DNA of 64,000 nt, taken from NCBI RefSeq assembly GCF_018122595.1, contig NZ_JAGRQH010000003.1, forward strand, positions 124,001-188,000, in the 5' to 3' direction. A program made the translations under genes and the position numbers. Source of the DNA: Neokomagataea anthophila. Its GTDB lineage: Bacteria; Pseudomonadota; Alphaproteobacteria; Acetobacterales; Acetobacteraceae. Below the pieces are notes generated by a model. It was given only the letters and a program-made list of their open reading frames with translations, did not search any database and was not told the DNA's origin. Below are positions 10,111 through 18,472 of this stretch, one piece after another. Every line of letters begins with the position of its first letter. Position 1 is the first letter of the stretch.

Positions 10111-10563
10111 TTAGCTGTTGGGCAATGCGCAGACGAGTGCCGGGCCGCGATGATGTGTTGCGGTCATGGCATCGTCGTAATCGACGAGGAAAAAGTCGGT
10201 GAAGTGTTGTGTCCCGACGGCTTCAAGAAGGTGGCCTTCCGGGTGGTGTAAAGTCCCGGCACTGCTGACGGTATGTGTTTCGGGGTGGCCGTTATGGAGA
10301 ATGGTAATTTCTCCGCAGAGTGCGTAGTTCATGCTTGTGCGCCCTAAGGGCATGGTAATCGTCTGTGTTTCGTCTGTGTGTGATAGGTTGAGGCGAAACG
10401 TTGCGACGAGTTTTCCTCCTAGATATAGGCGCGATATTTCAGAAATTTCCTCTGGTGCTTTGGTGTCATGAACCTGAAAATTGGGTGCTGTCTGTGCGTT
10501 CAGTGGTGATACGATGCCGCCAAGAAGCATTAAGAACGGGAAGAGGGTGGTACGGTGCGTCAT
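10111..10563 (-). CDS. hypothetical exported protein
   Basis: About 150 residues with a signal peptide (MTHRTTLFPFLMLLGGIVSPLNAQ) and a predicted beta-rich mature part; no family was recognised. It contains two cysteines (in 'LCGE' and near the C-terminus, 'LVCALP') that could form a disulfide. Three ATGs are available at the start; the one at 10563 has AGGA eight bases upstream and begins directly at the signal peptide, whereas the one at 10572 abuts its AGG. It interrupts the conserved prfA-prmC pair on the opposite strand and is divergent from prmC with about 20 bases between starts. Confidence 0.6.
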   Translation of the reverse strand: MTHRTTLFPFLMLLGGIVSPLNAQTAPNFQVHDTKAPEEISEISRLYLGGKLVATFRLNLSHTDETQTITMPLGRTSMNYALCGEITILHNGHPETHTVSSAGTLHHPEGHLLEAVGTQHFTDFFLVDYDDAMTATHHRGPALVCALPNS

Positions 10564-10584
10564 GGGCATCATCCTAGCAAGGTT

Positions 10585-11454
10585 ATGAGTACAGTGATTT
10601 CAAAAAACACTTTATTGCAAGATGCTTCTCATCGCCTTGAGGGTGCAGGTATCGAAGACGGGCGCTTTGAGGCGCGGCATTTATTATGCTGGGCGCTGGA
10701 ATGTGATTTAACCGGTTTGTTTATGTGCACGGATGTTCCGCCGGATGTGCACGCGCGTTTTGAGAGTGCGCTTCAGAGGCGGTTGGCGCGTGAGCCTTTG
10801 GCTTTTATTACGGGTGAGACGGGATTTTGGACGTTGGATTTGTATACGAGTCCGGCGACTTTAATCCCGCGTGGTGATAGTGAAGCATTAATTGAAGCTC
10901 TGTTAGCGCAGTCTTTGCCGCGTGATCGTGCCCTAAAAATATTAGATTTAGGCACTGGTACGGGATGTTTGCTTCTTTCAGCGTTGAGTGAGTTCCCGCA
11001 TGCGTGGGGCCTAGGGGTGGATTTGGCCCCTGAAGCTGCACATTTGGCGCGGCGGAATGCGGAACGGAACGGTTTGGCGCAGCGTAGTGCTTTTATGGCG
11101 GGAGACTGGGTTTCTGCGCTGTCTGGGCAGTTTGATGTGATTTTTAGTAACCCACCTTATATTGAAAGCGATGATATTGCGGCCTTGATGCCAGAAGTTG
11201 CGCAATATGAACCGCGCCGCGCTCTTGATGGCGGTCAGGATGGTTTGGATGCTTATCGATGGCTGTGCCGCGTTTTGCCGATGCTCTTGGTTGAGCAGGG
11301 GGTAGTGATTTTTGAAATGGGCATTGGGCAGATTGATGCAGTTTCGTCCTTTGCTGCACGGCATGGTCTGCAAGAAATCGCACGTCATAATGATTTAGGG
11401 GGCATTGAGCGGGCACTTGTCCTGCAATTTAACGGGAAAAGCGTTGGCGCGTAG
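10585..11454 (+). CDS. prmC: release factor glutamine methyltransferase PrmC (HemK)
   Basis: N5-methylates the glutamine of the GGQ motif of release factors, raising termination efficiency. From the ATG at 10585 it has 289 residues: an N-terminal helical domain, 'PLAFITGETGFWTLDLYTSPATLIPRGDSE' (the family's RP.T/E region), SAM motif I 'ILDLGTGTGCLLLSAL' (119-134) and the catalytic NPPY (189-192). The reading frame stays open ten codons further upstream, but that part overlaps the divergent signal-peptide gene and lacks similarity to the family. The ribosome-binding site is weak (AAGG two bases before ATG). Confidence 0.93.
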   Translation: MSTVISKNTLLQDASHRLEGAGIEDGRFEARHLLCWALECDLTGLFMCTDVPPDVHARFESALQRRLAREPLAFITGETGFWTLDLYTSPATLIPRGDSEALIEALLAQSLPRDRALKILDLGTGTGCLLLSALSEFPHAWGLGVDLAPEAAHLARRNAERNGLAQRSAFMAGDWVSALSGQFDVIFSNPPYIESDDIAALMPEVAQYEPRRALDGGQDGLDAYRWLCRVLPMLLVEQGVVIFEMGIGQIDAVSSFAARHGLQEIARHNDLGGIERALVLQFNGKSVGA

Positions 11455-11682
11455 AGGGTTTTCTGATAGTGTACGGAAGTACCGAGGGTTTAGGATGCTA
11501 TTTTTAAAATAGGCTCCATTCCGTCGGCTTCTCCTGTCGCCCGTCATTTGGTTTGACCGGCGGTGAATGGACCGGCCAGTTTTATCTGGCCACAGCAAGA
11601 CAGACATACGTCTTTTCGGCAACGGCGGCATTGCTTTGTATACAAAGTGGTGACTGCCCACAGGAAAGTGCATCACAGTTCG

Positions 11683-12204
11683 ATGAATATGAAGCGTATG
11701 AGAGGCCGGCACCATCGTTCGGGCGGCGGCGGAGCCTCCCGCAACAATGGGAATGCCCAGACCCCCTTAAATCGCAACCATGTGTTCGAGAGCAATGGCC
11801 CGGATCTTCGGGTGCGTGGCACGGCACAGCAGCTTTTTGAAAAATATCTTCAGCTTGGTCGTGATGCGACGGGAACGGGTGACCGTATTCTGGCTGAGGC
11901 ATATTTCCAGCATGCGGAACATTATTTCCGTATTCTGAATGCGATGAATCAAGCCGCGCAGCAGAGCCAGCAAGAGCGCAATGAGCGTCAGCAGCAGCGT
12001 CAACGTGCGTATGAAGAGCGCCGTGAGATGTCTATGCGTGACCGTGACATGCGTCATGATGATGAGCAGCCAAGCCAGCAGCATCATGGTGAAGGCGAGC
12101 AGCAACATTATGCGCCTCAACAGCAGCATCATTACCAAGAGCAGCGTGCGCAACGAAATGATGGGCATACCTCAGAGCGCGAGATGCAGGCACCTGCTGA
12201 GTAA
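11683..12204 (+). CDS. DUF4167 domain protein with Gln/His-rich tail
   Basis: About 173 residues. The N-terminal 80 residues ('MKRMRGRHHRSGGGG', then 'RVRGTAQQLFEKYLQLGRDATGTGDRILAEAYFQHAEHYFRILNAM') are a typical DUF4167 domain, often encoded just after prfA-prmC in alphaproteobacteria. The function is unknown; the basic Gly/Arg start suggests nucleic-acid or ribosome contact (inference). The rest is low complexity, rich in Gln, Glu, Arg and His. The frame is open back to 11563, but the conserved domain begins at the ATG at 11683, with AGGAAAG about 15 bases before it. The 228 bases between prmC and this start show no gene. A strong terminator follows. Confidence 0.8.
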   Translation: MNMKRMRGRHHRSGGGGASRNNGNAQTPLNRNHVFESNGPDLRVRGTAQQLFEKYLQLGRDATGTGDRILAEAYFQHAEHYFRILNAMNQAAQQSQQERNERQQQRQRAYEERREMSMRDRDMRHDDEQPSQQHHGEGEQQHYAPQQQHHYQEQRAQRNDGHTSEREMQAPAE

Positions 12205-12228
12205 TCTGTGTTTGTTTAGCGAATATTG

Positions 12229-12258
12229 AAAAAACCGGCTGTAACAGGCCGGTTTTTT
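12229..12258. terminator. bidirectional intrinsic terminator
   Basis: AACCGGC (12233-12239) pairs with GCCGGTT (12248-12254); flanking A and T runs extend the stem. It lies between the convergent ends of the DUF4167 gene and the glycosyltransferase gene. Confidence 0.85.
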
Positions 12259-13457
12259 TATGTTTGGTGGTAGGGTTTTGGTCTTAGGGCGAGCGTTTGA
12301 AGTAGACCCGTAAGAGTAGCGCGTAAAACATCAGGGCTATGAGACTGAGCAATCATTGCGAGGCCCTGTTGTGAGGTTTCATGCCAGCTAACGTCATCTG
12401 TAAGTAGTGATAAGCATAGTTGGACGAAATCTTCTGTTGTTTTGGCGATGCAGTATTGTGTGAGGTGGGAAGGAAAATTCATACCTTCAGCAGCAATCTC
12501 CGTCATAACGCAGGGGATGCCAGCTGCGAGGCTGGAAACAACTTTGCCTTTTGCGCCGGCACCAAAGCGTAACGGCGCTACAGTAAGCCGTAGGGTACTC
12601 AATGCAGTATCGAGATCTGGAATATGACCGTGTATTTTGAGGTTGGGTGAGGTGTGTGTGTAGAGGTCGGTTGGTGGATTTTCTCCAATGATGTGAAAAA
12701 TGAGGTCGGGGTACTGTGTGTGTAAAGTGGGCCAGATATTTGTAAGGAAAAATATAACGGCGTCTGCATTGGGGCGGTGAGAGAAATTGCCAATAAAACC
12801 GATGTCTTTTCGGTTGTTGAGTGATGTTGGGGGTGGTTTAGGGCGTGTCAGAGGGATGTAATGGATGCGCGCTTGTGGTGCGAGGTTTTGAGCAATGGTG
12901 ACTTCGTGCTGTGAGAAAAAGAGAGTGGCATCACAGAGTTGAAGAAGTTGGGTTTCGTGCTTTTTCGTTGCATCTGGGGTGAGGGTTTGTGCGGCTTTGG
13001 GGGATGTTAGAACTTCGCGTTCTTCGCGCAGAAAATGCAGATCATGCGGCAGGAAAATAAATTTTGCATGCGCTAAATGGGTTTTGAGTGTTTCAAAGAA
13101 AGCACCACCGCAGCAACTGCGGGCAATGATGCAGGCGGAGGCATTACGTAGTTCTGTAAGGCTTTCTTGAATGCCAGAATGTTCTGTCGGCGGGGAAGTG
13201 CCGGAGGGCGAAAAGCAGCGTATTCCGCGAGATGTTAAGGGGGTATCTGGGGTGGTATTGCGTTGTTCTGGGGATTGAAAAAAGCGGCCTAAGGCTAAGA
13301 AGCTGACCTTAAAACCCAATGAGGTCAGGCTATCGATGATCGCTAATGTTTCGACTGAGCCAGCATCGTGGAGGGGGCGTGGGAAGTCACAGTCGACAAA
13401 TACAATATGCTGCTGGGATGGGAGTGAAAAGATTTTTTGAAAAAGACGGTGCAGCAT
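12258..13457 (-). CDS. glycosyltransferase, GT4-like
   Basis: A 399-residue GT-B-type glycosyltransferase. The N-terminal half has the 'HIVFVDCDFPRPLHDAGSVETLAIIDSLTSLGFKV' nucleotide-binding-like start; the C-terminal half has 'DIGFIGNFSHRPNADAVIFFLTNIWP', 'HGHIPDLDTALSTLRLTVAPLRFGAGAKGKVVSSLAAGIPCVMTEIAAEG', which is the usual donor-binding region of GT4 enzymes. The acceptor is not predictable; a role in exopolysaccharide or lipopolysaccharide is likely. AGGG lies five bases before ATG. It is downstream of, and co-directional with, the second glycosyltransferase gene, 24 bases apart, suggesting one transcript. Confidence 0.8.
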   Translation of the reverse strand: MLHRLFQKIFSLPSQQHIVFVDCDFPRPLHDAGSVETLAIIDSLTSLGFKVSFLALGRFFQSPEQRNTTPDTPLTSRGIRCFSPSGTSPPTEHSGIQESLTELRNASACIIARSCCGGAFFETLKTHLAHAKFIFLPHDLHFLREEREVLTSPKAAQTLTPDATKKHETQLLQLCDATLFFSQHEVTIAQNLAPQARIHYIPLTRPKPPPTSLNNRKDIGFIGNFSHRPNADAVIFFLTNIWPTLHTQYPDLIFHIIGENPPTDLYTHTSPNLKIHGHIPDLDTALSTLRLTVAPLRFGAGAKGKVVSSLAAGIPCVMTEIAAEGMNFPSHLTQYCIAKTTEDFVQLCLSLLTDDVSWHETSQQGLAMIAQSHSPDVLRATLTGLLQTLALRPKPYHQT

Positions 13458-13481
13458 GGTGGCCCTATGCGAAGGGTAAAT

Positions 13482-14351
13482 TTAAAGAGCGCCTAAAAAA
13501 CGTTCAGGCACATGCCACAGTGCCTCTCCGCTAATATGGAGGTCAAGCCGGTACCGTTCATGATGGCGAGACAAGGTGCTGTCGGTTACGGCGTTTAAGT
13601 ACTGGCGGAGTTGTGGGGCATCGAGGGTGAGTGCGCAGGGTATGATCGGAAGGCCGGCCATGGAGCGCAGCATATTTTCCCAATCCTGGTCTTGTAAGCG
13701 TTGATGTTGTCCGGCGTGTTCGGAGCACCAAGCTTGTGTGCGTGTGCGGTGTAAGCGCTCAAGCCCGGCGTGGAGGTCGGCATAGCGTGTGTGGAAAAGG
13801 AATAGTGGAGCATTGAATTGTGGGGCTGCTTCTGCATGGCAGTGAAAGCCGGGCGCCCATGTGATGGGAGCGCGGATGAGAACAGGCTTGCACATGGCAC
13901 TGGAAAAGCGGGCGTGGCGCCGTTGAGGTAAAAGCGGATGGATGTTGTTTAGAGGTTTTTCATGCTCTGGGCGATGAATGAGATCTAAACCAATGGCGGT
14001 GACAACGGGGCATGTATTGGTTTGAGCAAACTGTGTCAGCGATGGATGTCGGGCTGGGTCTGCGACTAATAACTCATCCACATCAACGTAAATGACGCTT
14101 TCGTACCAAGAGAGAAGGCTGGCACAGAATTGGTTGATGAAGTCCGTACGTTTTTCATCATCTTGGGGAGAGCGTGGGATGCGGATGTGGTTGAAGTTGC
14201 TGATATGATCGGTTGAACCATCATCAGAGCCGTGGTCGATAATATAGCAGGCGGAGGGCCCAACATCGTCCCCGTAATGACGGCACCATACCGGAAGGTG
14301 GTGCGGTTCATTATAAACCATGGTGACGATGGCAAGTGGTGCTCTCGACAT
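13482..14351 (-). CDS. glycosyltransferase family 2-like protein
   Basis: A 289-residue protein of the GT2-like class found in PF13704/GT92-type proteins. It opens 'LAIVTMVYNEPHHLPVWCRHYG', has 'CYIIDHGSDDGSTDHI' and an acidic metal-binding 'VIYVDVDELLVADP' (about residues 92-105). A later 'HTRYADLHAGLERLHRTRTQAW' region is also family-like. No membrane segment is visible, so it is probably cytoplasmic and acts on surface glycan precursors (inference). It lies just downstream of tRNA-Met on the same strand, and 24 bases upstream of the GT4-like gene. Confidence 0.75.
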   Translation of the reverse strand: MSRAPLAIVTMVYNEPHHLPVWCRHYGDDVGPSACYIIDHGSDDGSTDHISNFNHIRIPRSPQDDEKRTDFINQFCASLLSWYESVIYVDVDELLVADPARHPSLTQFAQTNTCPVVTAIGLDLIHRPEHEKPLNNIHPLLPQRRHARFSSAMCKPVLIRAPITWAPGFHCHAEAAPQFNAPLFLFHTRYADLHAGLERLHRTRTQAWCSEHAGQHQRLQDQDWENMLRSMAGLPIIPCALTLDAPQLRQYLNAVTDSTLSRHHERYRLDLHISGEALWHVPERFLGAL

Positions 14352-14387
14352 TGCGGTCCATGATTGAATATAATTTGGGGAGAGGAA

Positions 14388-14462
14388 TGGTAGCGGTGGA
14401 CGGATTTGAACCGCCGACCAAGGGATTATGATTCCCCTGCTCTACCGCTGAGCTACACCGCC
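14388..14462 (-). tRNA. tRNA-Met (CAT), elongator type
   Basis: A 75-base cloverleaf read on the minus strand. The acceptor stem GGCGGTG pairs with CACCGCT (one G-T pair), the D arm is GCTCAGCGGTAGAGC, the anticodon stem GGGGA/TCCCT holds loop ATCATAA with anticodon CAT, and the T arm is GGCGGTTCAAATCCGTC. The 3' CCA is encoded. The paired 5' end and the GCTCAGC D arm point to elongator tRNA-Met rather than initiator. A CAT anticodon could also belong to tRNA-Ile2 (lysidine), which usually has a different anticodon stem. Confidence 0.95.
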
Positions 14463-14501
14463 ATTCCATGAAAGCCAGCTTGTGACCGGCTTCGAGGCGG
14501 G

Positions 14502-14530
14502 TTTCTAAGGGGTTCGAGGATTTATGTCAA
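14502..14530 (-). promoter_or_regulatory. probable sigma70 promoter of tRNA-Met
   Basis: On the minus strand TTGACA (14525-14530) and TAGAAA (14502-14507) are 17 bp apart. Transcription would start about 30 bases before the tRNA. Confidence 0.55.
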
Positions 14531-14639
14531 CGGAGATATTGCAGGAAAATGCATTTTTTTGGTCGTATTTTCCTAATGACTACTGTCTGATAGAAGCGCA
14601 GTCTTTCTCTCCCTCTCGTCTCTAGGAGCTTTACGCCCC

Positions 14640-15833
14640 GTGACGCAGCATTTTGTCAGCGCACTTTTCACTATTCGCTCGTATTTTTTCTGGCTTCCGC
14701 CAGCGCTTGTTTCGGTTTTGATGCTGGCGCTGGTGGGGGGATTGGCGTTTTATGCCGGGAATGTGGTGACCTCTGTGTTACTGCGTATTCCTGGGCCGAA
14801 AAGTGCCGAGTTGATCCGTAAGATTGTTGGGGCGTTGCGCCGGCCGACCCGTATTATTACGGCGCTTGTCGGTATGATGACGACCTTACCAACGGTTTCG
14901 GGATTTTCCGAAAGTAGTGCGGAGAATATTGGTCTCTTTTTCCAGTTTGTTCTGGTGCTCACCCTGGGATATGGCGTGATTATTGCGTTCCGCTTGATGA
15001 CGGAAGCGTATTTGACGCGTATCTCGTCGCGTGAGCAGACGGACGACATCACCATTAGGACACATCAAACGCAGATTCGGGTTTTACGGCGTTTGATCGA
15101 AATTTTGGTAGGTATTGTTACGGTTGCATCGGCTTTGATGCTGTTTCCTTCCGTGAAGCAATATGGCGTGTCTTTGTTCGCGTCTGCAGGGGCCGCGTCT
15201 CTTGTTGTTGGTTTGTCAGCGCGTGGATTGCTGACAAACCTGATTGCCGGCGTACAAATTGCCATTACGCAGCCTATCCGTATGGAAGATTTGGTCATCA
15301 TTAATGGTGACTGGTGTTGGGTGGAAGAAATTAACGCGACTTATGTTGTGCTCCGCGTATGGGACTGGCGCCGTCATATTGTGCCGATTTCTTACTTTTT
15401 GGAAAATCAGTTTGAAAACTGGACGCATAATTCAGCGGCTATTATTGGCGTTGTGTTTTTGTGGTTGGATTATGAAGCGCCGATGGACCGCATTCGCACC
15501 ATGCTGGGAGAGGTGATCAAAACATGTCCCTTATGGGATGGAAAAGTGTTTGATGTGCAGGTCGCGGATTGTAACGAGAAAACGATGTCGATCCGTATTA
15601 TCGCGAGTGCTCGTAACGCGTTGCAAAGCTGGGATTTGCGGTGTGATATTCGTGAGAAGATTATTGCACGGATTAAAGAAGAATGCCCTGAGGCACTTCC
15701 ACGTATGCGTTATGCCATGATGCCGCCATCCCCAACAGGAGAAGGCATGATGGATAGTATGATTTCTCCGCCTATCGCACGGCCACCCTCTGGTAGTTAT
15801 ATGGGGCCAACGGGCCAGTCTGCTGGCTCATAA
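14640..15833 (+). CDS. MscS-family mechanosensitive channel
   Basis: A 397-residue inner-membrane protein. About four hydrophobic helices (approximately 15-40, 60-85, 95-120, 150-175) lead into the pore-lining MscS helix 'ASAGAASLVVGLSARGLLTNLIAGVQIAIT' (about 180-208) and the beta domain 'PIRMEDLVIINGDWCWVEEINATYVVLRVWDWRRHIVPISYFL'. Members release solutes on hypo-osmotic shock or act as small-conductance channels. The C-terminal 40 residues are Pro/Ser/Met-rich. The start is GTG with AGGAG 11 bases upstream, and translation begins at 'VTQHFVSALF'. The gene stands alone between tRNA-Met and a convergent permease. Confidence 0.88.
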   Translation: MTQHFVSALFTIRSYFFWLPPALVSVLMLALVGGLAFYAGNVVTSVLLRIPGPKSAELIRKIVGALRRPTRIITALVGMMTTLPTVSGFSESSAENIGLFFQFVLVLTLGYGVIIAFRLMTEAYLTRISSREQTDDITIRTHQTQIRVLRRLIEILVGIVTVASALMLFPSVKQYGVSLFASAGAASLVVGLSARGLLTNLIAGVQIAITQPIRMEDLVIINGDWCWVEEINATYVVLRVWDWRRHIVPISYFLENQFENWTHNSAAIIGVVFLWLDYEAPMDRIRTMLGEVIKTCPLWDGKVFDVQVADCNEKTMSIRIIASARNALQSWDLRCDIREKIIARIKEECPEALPRMRYAMMPPSPTGEGMMDSMISPPIARPPSGSYMGPTGQSAGS

Positions 15834-15842
15834 AGCCAGCAG
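15820..15842. terminator. hairpin over the stop codon of the MscS gene
   Basis: CTGCTGGCT and AGCCAGCAG form a perfect nine-base stem around CATAA, spanning the stop codon. There is no T-run, so it may be only a weak terminator or an mRNA 3' end structure shared with the convergent permease gene. Confidence 0.4.
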
Positions 15843-15853
15843 AAACAGGTTGT

Positions 15854-17404
15854 TTATTGATGCGGGATGTCACGCATGGTGGAGTTGTGGCGTCCGTAGT
15901 GACGGTATGTGAGAGCGCCGAGCAGTACATATCCACCTAATAAGCCGAGCGGGACAGGGTTGCCGTGCAGAGTAGCGCGGAGGAGGTCTGCAACGAGCGG
16001 GCCGGTCATGATGAGGCTAAAGAGGATGCCGAGGGATGGTACAGTCCCGATCCAAAGGCCTTTAATGGTGATCCCGCCGAGGGGGACGCTGAAAGGGCGT
16101 TCGATGTCTGGGCGTGTGTTGCGTTGCCAAATGACGGTGAAGCACACAATGCCGAAGGCGGCTGCGGTTCCTATGGAGACAAGGTCGCTAATGATATCAA
16201 TCGGCATTGTTGCTGTCATAATAGCGACGATGACACCAAGAATGATGGAGCCGTAGGCTGGGGTGCGATAGCGCGGGCTAACACGGCTAAAGATTTTGGG
16301 AATCAGGCCATCACGTCCCATGGTGAGCAGGATGCGTGATTGCGCATAAAGCATACCCATAAGAACGGAACAGAGGCCAACTGTAGCGCCGATATTAATA
16401 AAGAAAGAAAGCCATGGTGTGTGCATGGCTCGTACGGCAATGGCCAAGGGGTCTGCCACATCAAGTTGTTGGTATGGAACAACGCCGATCAAGACGAAGG
16501 CGACCACAACGTAAATGACGGTACAAATCAGCAGGCTGCCGATAATGCCGATGGGGACGTCTCGCGTTGGGTTTTTTGCTTCGGCAGAGGCTGTGGAGAC
16601 GGCTTCAAATCCGACATAAGCGAAGAAAATGACGGAAGACGCGCGGAAGATGCCGGGCACACCAAAATGAAACCCGCCTGCATAGGCTGGGAAGAAGGGG
16701 TGCAGATTAGCGGGGTTGATCCATCGTATGCCCAGTAGGACAAAAACAAGCAAAACGCCGACTTTGAGTGCGACGATCAGCGTATTGACCCGCGAGGATT
16801 CTTCAACGCCGCGTGCGAGTAGGAGGCTGATCAGGATAACCGCGACAAACCCGATGAGGTCCGCCTGCCAGCCAGCCGCGATTAATGTGCCGTCAGAGCC
16901 CGGTACTGGTTGCAATGTTGCGTGGCTGAGATAGGCGGGAATATGCAGGCCGGTGAGGTCGAGTAAGGATGTCATATATCCAGACAGACCCGCGGCAACA
17001 GCCGTACAGGAAATGCCATATTCTAGTAGTAAGAGCCATCCGACGACCCACGCTGCTTTTTCGCCCATGGTGATATAAGCGTAGGAATATGCTGAGCCGG
17101 AGACGGGCAATGTTGAGGCGAGTTCGCCATAGGCCAAAGCGGTAAAGAGGCATGCAAGGGCGGCAATGACGAATGACACCATGACGGATGGGCCAGCAAA
17201 TTCTGCAGAGGCCGTTCCTATGGTGACGTAGATCCCGGCACCAATGACGGAACCGATTCCGAGCATGACAAGTTGTGTAGCGGTGAGGCTGCGTTTCAGG
17301 CCATGCGTGTTGTTTTCACGCATGATCTGCTCGAGGGTTTTGCGTCTGGCTGTGGAAGGAGCCACACCGTTGGATTTTAAGCTGGAATGTATCGGTTCTG
17401 ACAT
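15854..17404 (-). CDS. APC-superfamily amino acid permease
   Basis: A 516-residue inner-membrane transporter with about 12-13 hydrophobic helices. The first helix 'LTATQLVMLGIGSVIGAGIYVTIGTASAEFAGPSVMVSFVIAAL' carries the APC G-S/A-G unwound motif (GSVIGAGIY), followed by 'LAYGELASTLPVSGSAYSYAYITMGEKAAWVVGW' and 'FFAYVGFEAVSTASAEAKNPTRDVPIGI', characteristic of the cationic amino acid transporter (YfnA/CAT) branch. The exact substrate is unknown. It is downstream of uppP on the same strand with 42 bases between, so co-transcription is possible. Confidence 0.88.
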   Translation of the reverse strand: MSEPIHSSLKSNGVAPSTARRKTLEQIMRENNTHGLKRSLTATQLVMLGIGSVIGAGIYVTIGTASAEFAGPSVMVSFVIAALACLFTALAYGELASTLPVSGSAYSYAYITMGEKAAWVVGWLLLLEYGISCTAVAAGLSGYMTSLLDLTGLHIPAYLSHATLQPVPGSDGTLIAAGWQADLIGFVAVILISLLLARGVEESSRVNTLIVALKVGVLLVFVLLGIRWINPANLHPFFPAYAGGFHFGVPGIFRASSVIFFAYVGFEAVSTASAEAKNPTRDVPIGIIGSLLICTVIYVVVAFVLIGVVPYQQLDVADPLAIAVRAMHTPWLSFFINIGATVGLCSVLMGMLYAQSRILLTMGRDGLIPKIFSRVSPRYRTPAYGSIILGVIVAIMTATMPIDIISDLVSIGTAAAFGIVCFTVIWQRNTRPDIERPFSVPLGGITIKGLWIGTVPSLGILFSLIMTGPLVADLLRATLHGNPVPLGLLGGYVLLGALTYRHYGRHNSTMRDIPHQ

Positions 17405-17446
17405 GATGTGTTCAATGTGCCGAGAAAGGCGCCTCCTGGGAAGGGT

Positions 17447-18289
17447 TTAAAGAGCGATCAGAATAACAGCGAGAACGCCGAAAGCGATGCAATAAAATCC
17501 GAATGGTGTAAGGGACCAGCGGTCATGGTTATGGAACAGGCGTAGCATAGCACGTGAGCAGATCCATGCAGTGATGGCTGCGACGATAGCGCCGATAATG
17601 CATTGTTGGATGAGGTCATGGCTCAGTGCGATATGCCGTGATTGCCATGCTTGATGGACAGTGGCTGCAAGAACAACAGGCTGGGCCATAAGGAGAGAGA
17701 AGCGCGCAGCAGATCCATGGTTAAGGCCGCGAGATAAGCCGCCAGCCATGGTTGCGCCAGAACGGGAAATGCCGGGGAAAAAGGCAAGGCACTGCGTTAA
17801 ACCGATGGTGATGGCGTCTTTGACGTTGAGGTCGGCCAGATTGCGTGGTGGTGCGTTTTTCTTTGCTCGGTTGAGCAGGTCTGTTCCAATGAGCAGGAGA
17901 CCATTGACCACTAGAAAACCAGCAGCAGCGAGTGGGGCGCCAAAAATGGCACGCAGGCGATGCTCAAACCCAGCACCAATGAGGATAGCGGGAATGGTGG
18001 CAATGACCAGAAAGACTAAGATTCGAATGGAATCTTCTTGCTGCTGAGCGCCGAGCCGTCCGACGGCACCGCGGAGAAGATGCTTCCAATCCTGCCAGAA
18101 TACGCTGGCTAATCCCAATAGGGTGCCGAGGTGCAGCATGGTGAGGAAGGGCAGGAAAAACGGAGCGTGTTCATCCAGCGGCCAGTGAAGAATAGCCGGA
18201 AGTAAGACGGCATGCCCGAGGCTGCTGATCGGAAAGGGCTCAGTAATACCTTGTATGGCCGCAAGGATAATTGCTTGAAGCAGGGTCAT
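17447..18289 (-). CDS. uppP: undecaprenyl-diphosphatase UppP (BacA)
   Basis: Membrane phosphatase recycling undecaprenyl diphosphate to the lipid carrier of peptidoglycan and polysaccharide synthesis. The catalytic regions are present: QGITE with 'PISSLGH' near the N-terminus (the (E/Q)xxxE and GH motif), and 'PGISRSGATMAGGLSRGL' in the C-terminal half. About seven to eight membrane helices are visible. The frame is open to 18490, but the ATG at 18289 with AGGAA six bases upstream gives the usual 280-residue protein starting at the first helix. The 'PFPISSLGH' version differs slightly from the common 'FLPISSTGH' and is seen in alphaproteobacterial relatives. Confidence 0.92.
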   Translation of the reverse strand: MTLLQAIILAAIQGITEPFPISSLGHAVLLPAILHWPLDEHAPFFLPFLTMLHLGTLLGLASVFWQDWKHLLRGAVGRLGAQQQEDSIRILVFLVIATIPAILIGAGFEHRLRAIFGAPLAAAGFLVVNGLLLIGTDLLNRAKKNAPPRNLADLNVKDAITIGLTQCLAFFPGISRSGATMAGGLSRGLNHGSAARFSLLMAQPVVLAATVHQAWQSRHIALSHDLIQQCIIGAIVAAITAWICSRAMLRLFHNHDRWSLTPFGFYCIAFGVLAVILIAL

Positions 18290-18472
18290 AGAGATTCCTG
18301 ATGCAGGAAGGCTACCGTTTCTGGCGGCTCTGTGCTTGATAGCAGATGAAGAGCCGCTGTTTGCCTTATGGGGACGAGGCGCGCAACCTTTAGCACGTTT
18401 ATGAGTGTACGGAACGTTCTTACCGTGATGGTGGTACGTGACGTTCGAGCAAGATTTGGGAGCAACGAGGCC

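Noticed and set aside
12258-14466. Genomic island integrated at tRNA-Met
   Set aside because: No duplicated tRNA 3' end, integrase or phage gene was found; the two glycosyltransferases show only ordinary neighbours.
15909-16738. Several open frames antisense to the APC permease
   Set aside because: Composition reflects the complement of hydrophobic codons; no start signals or similarity.
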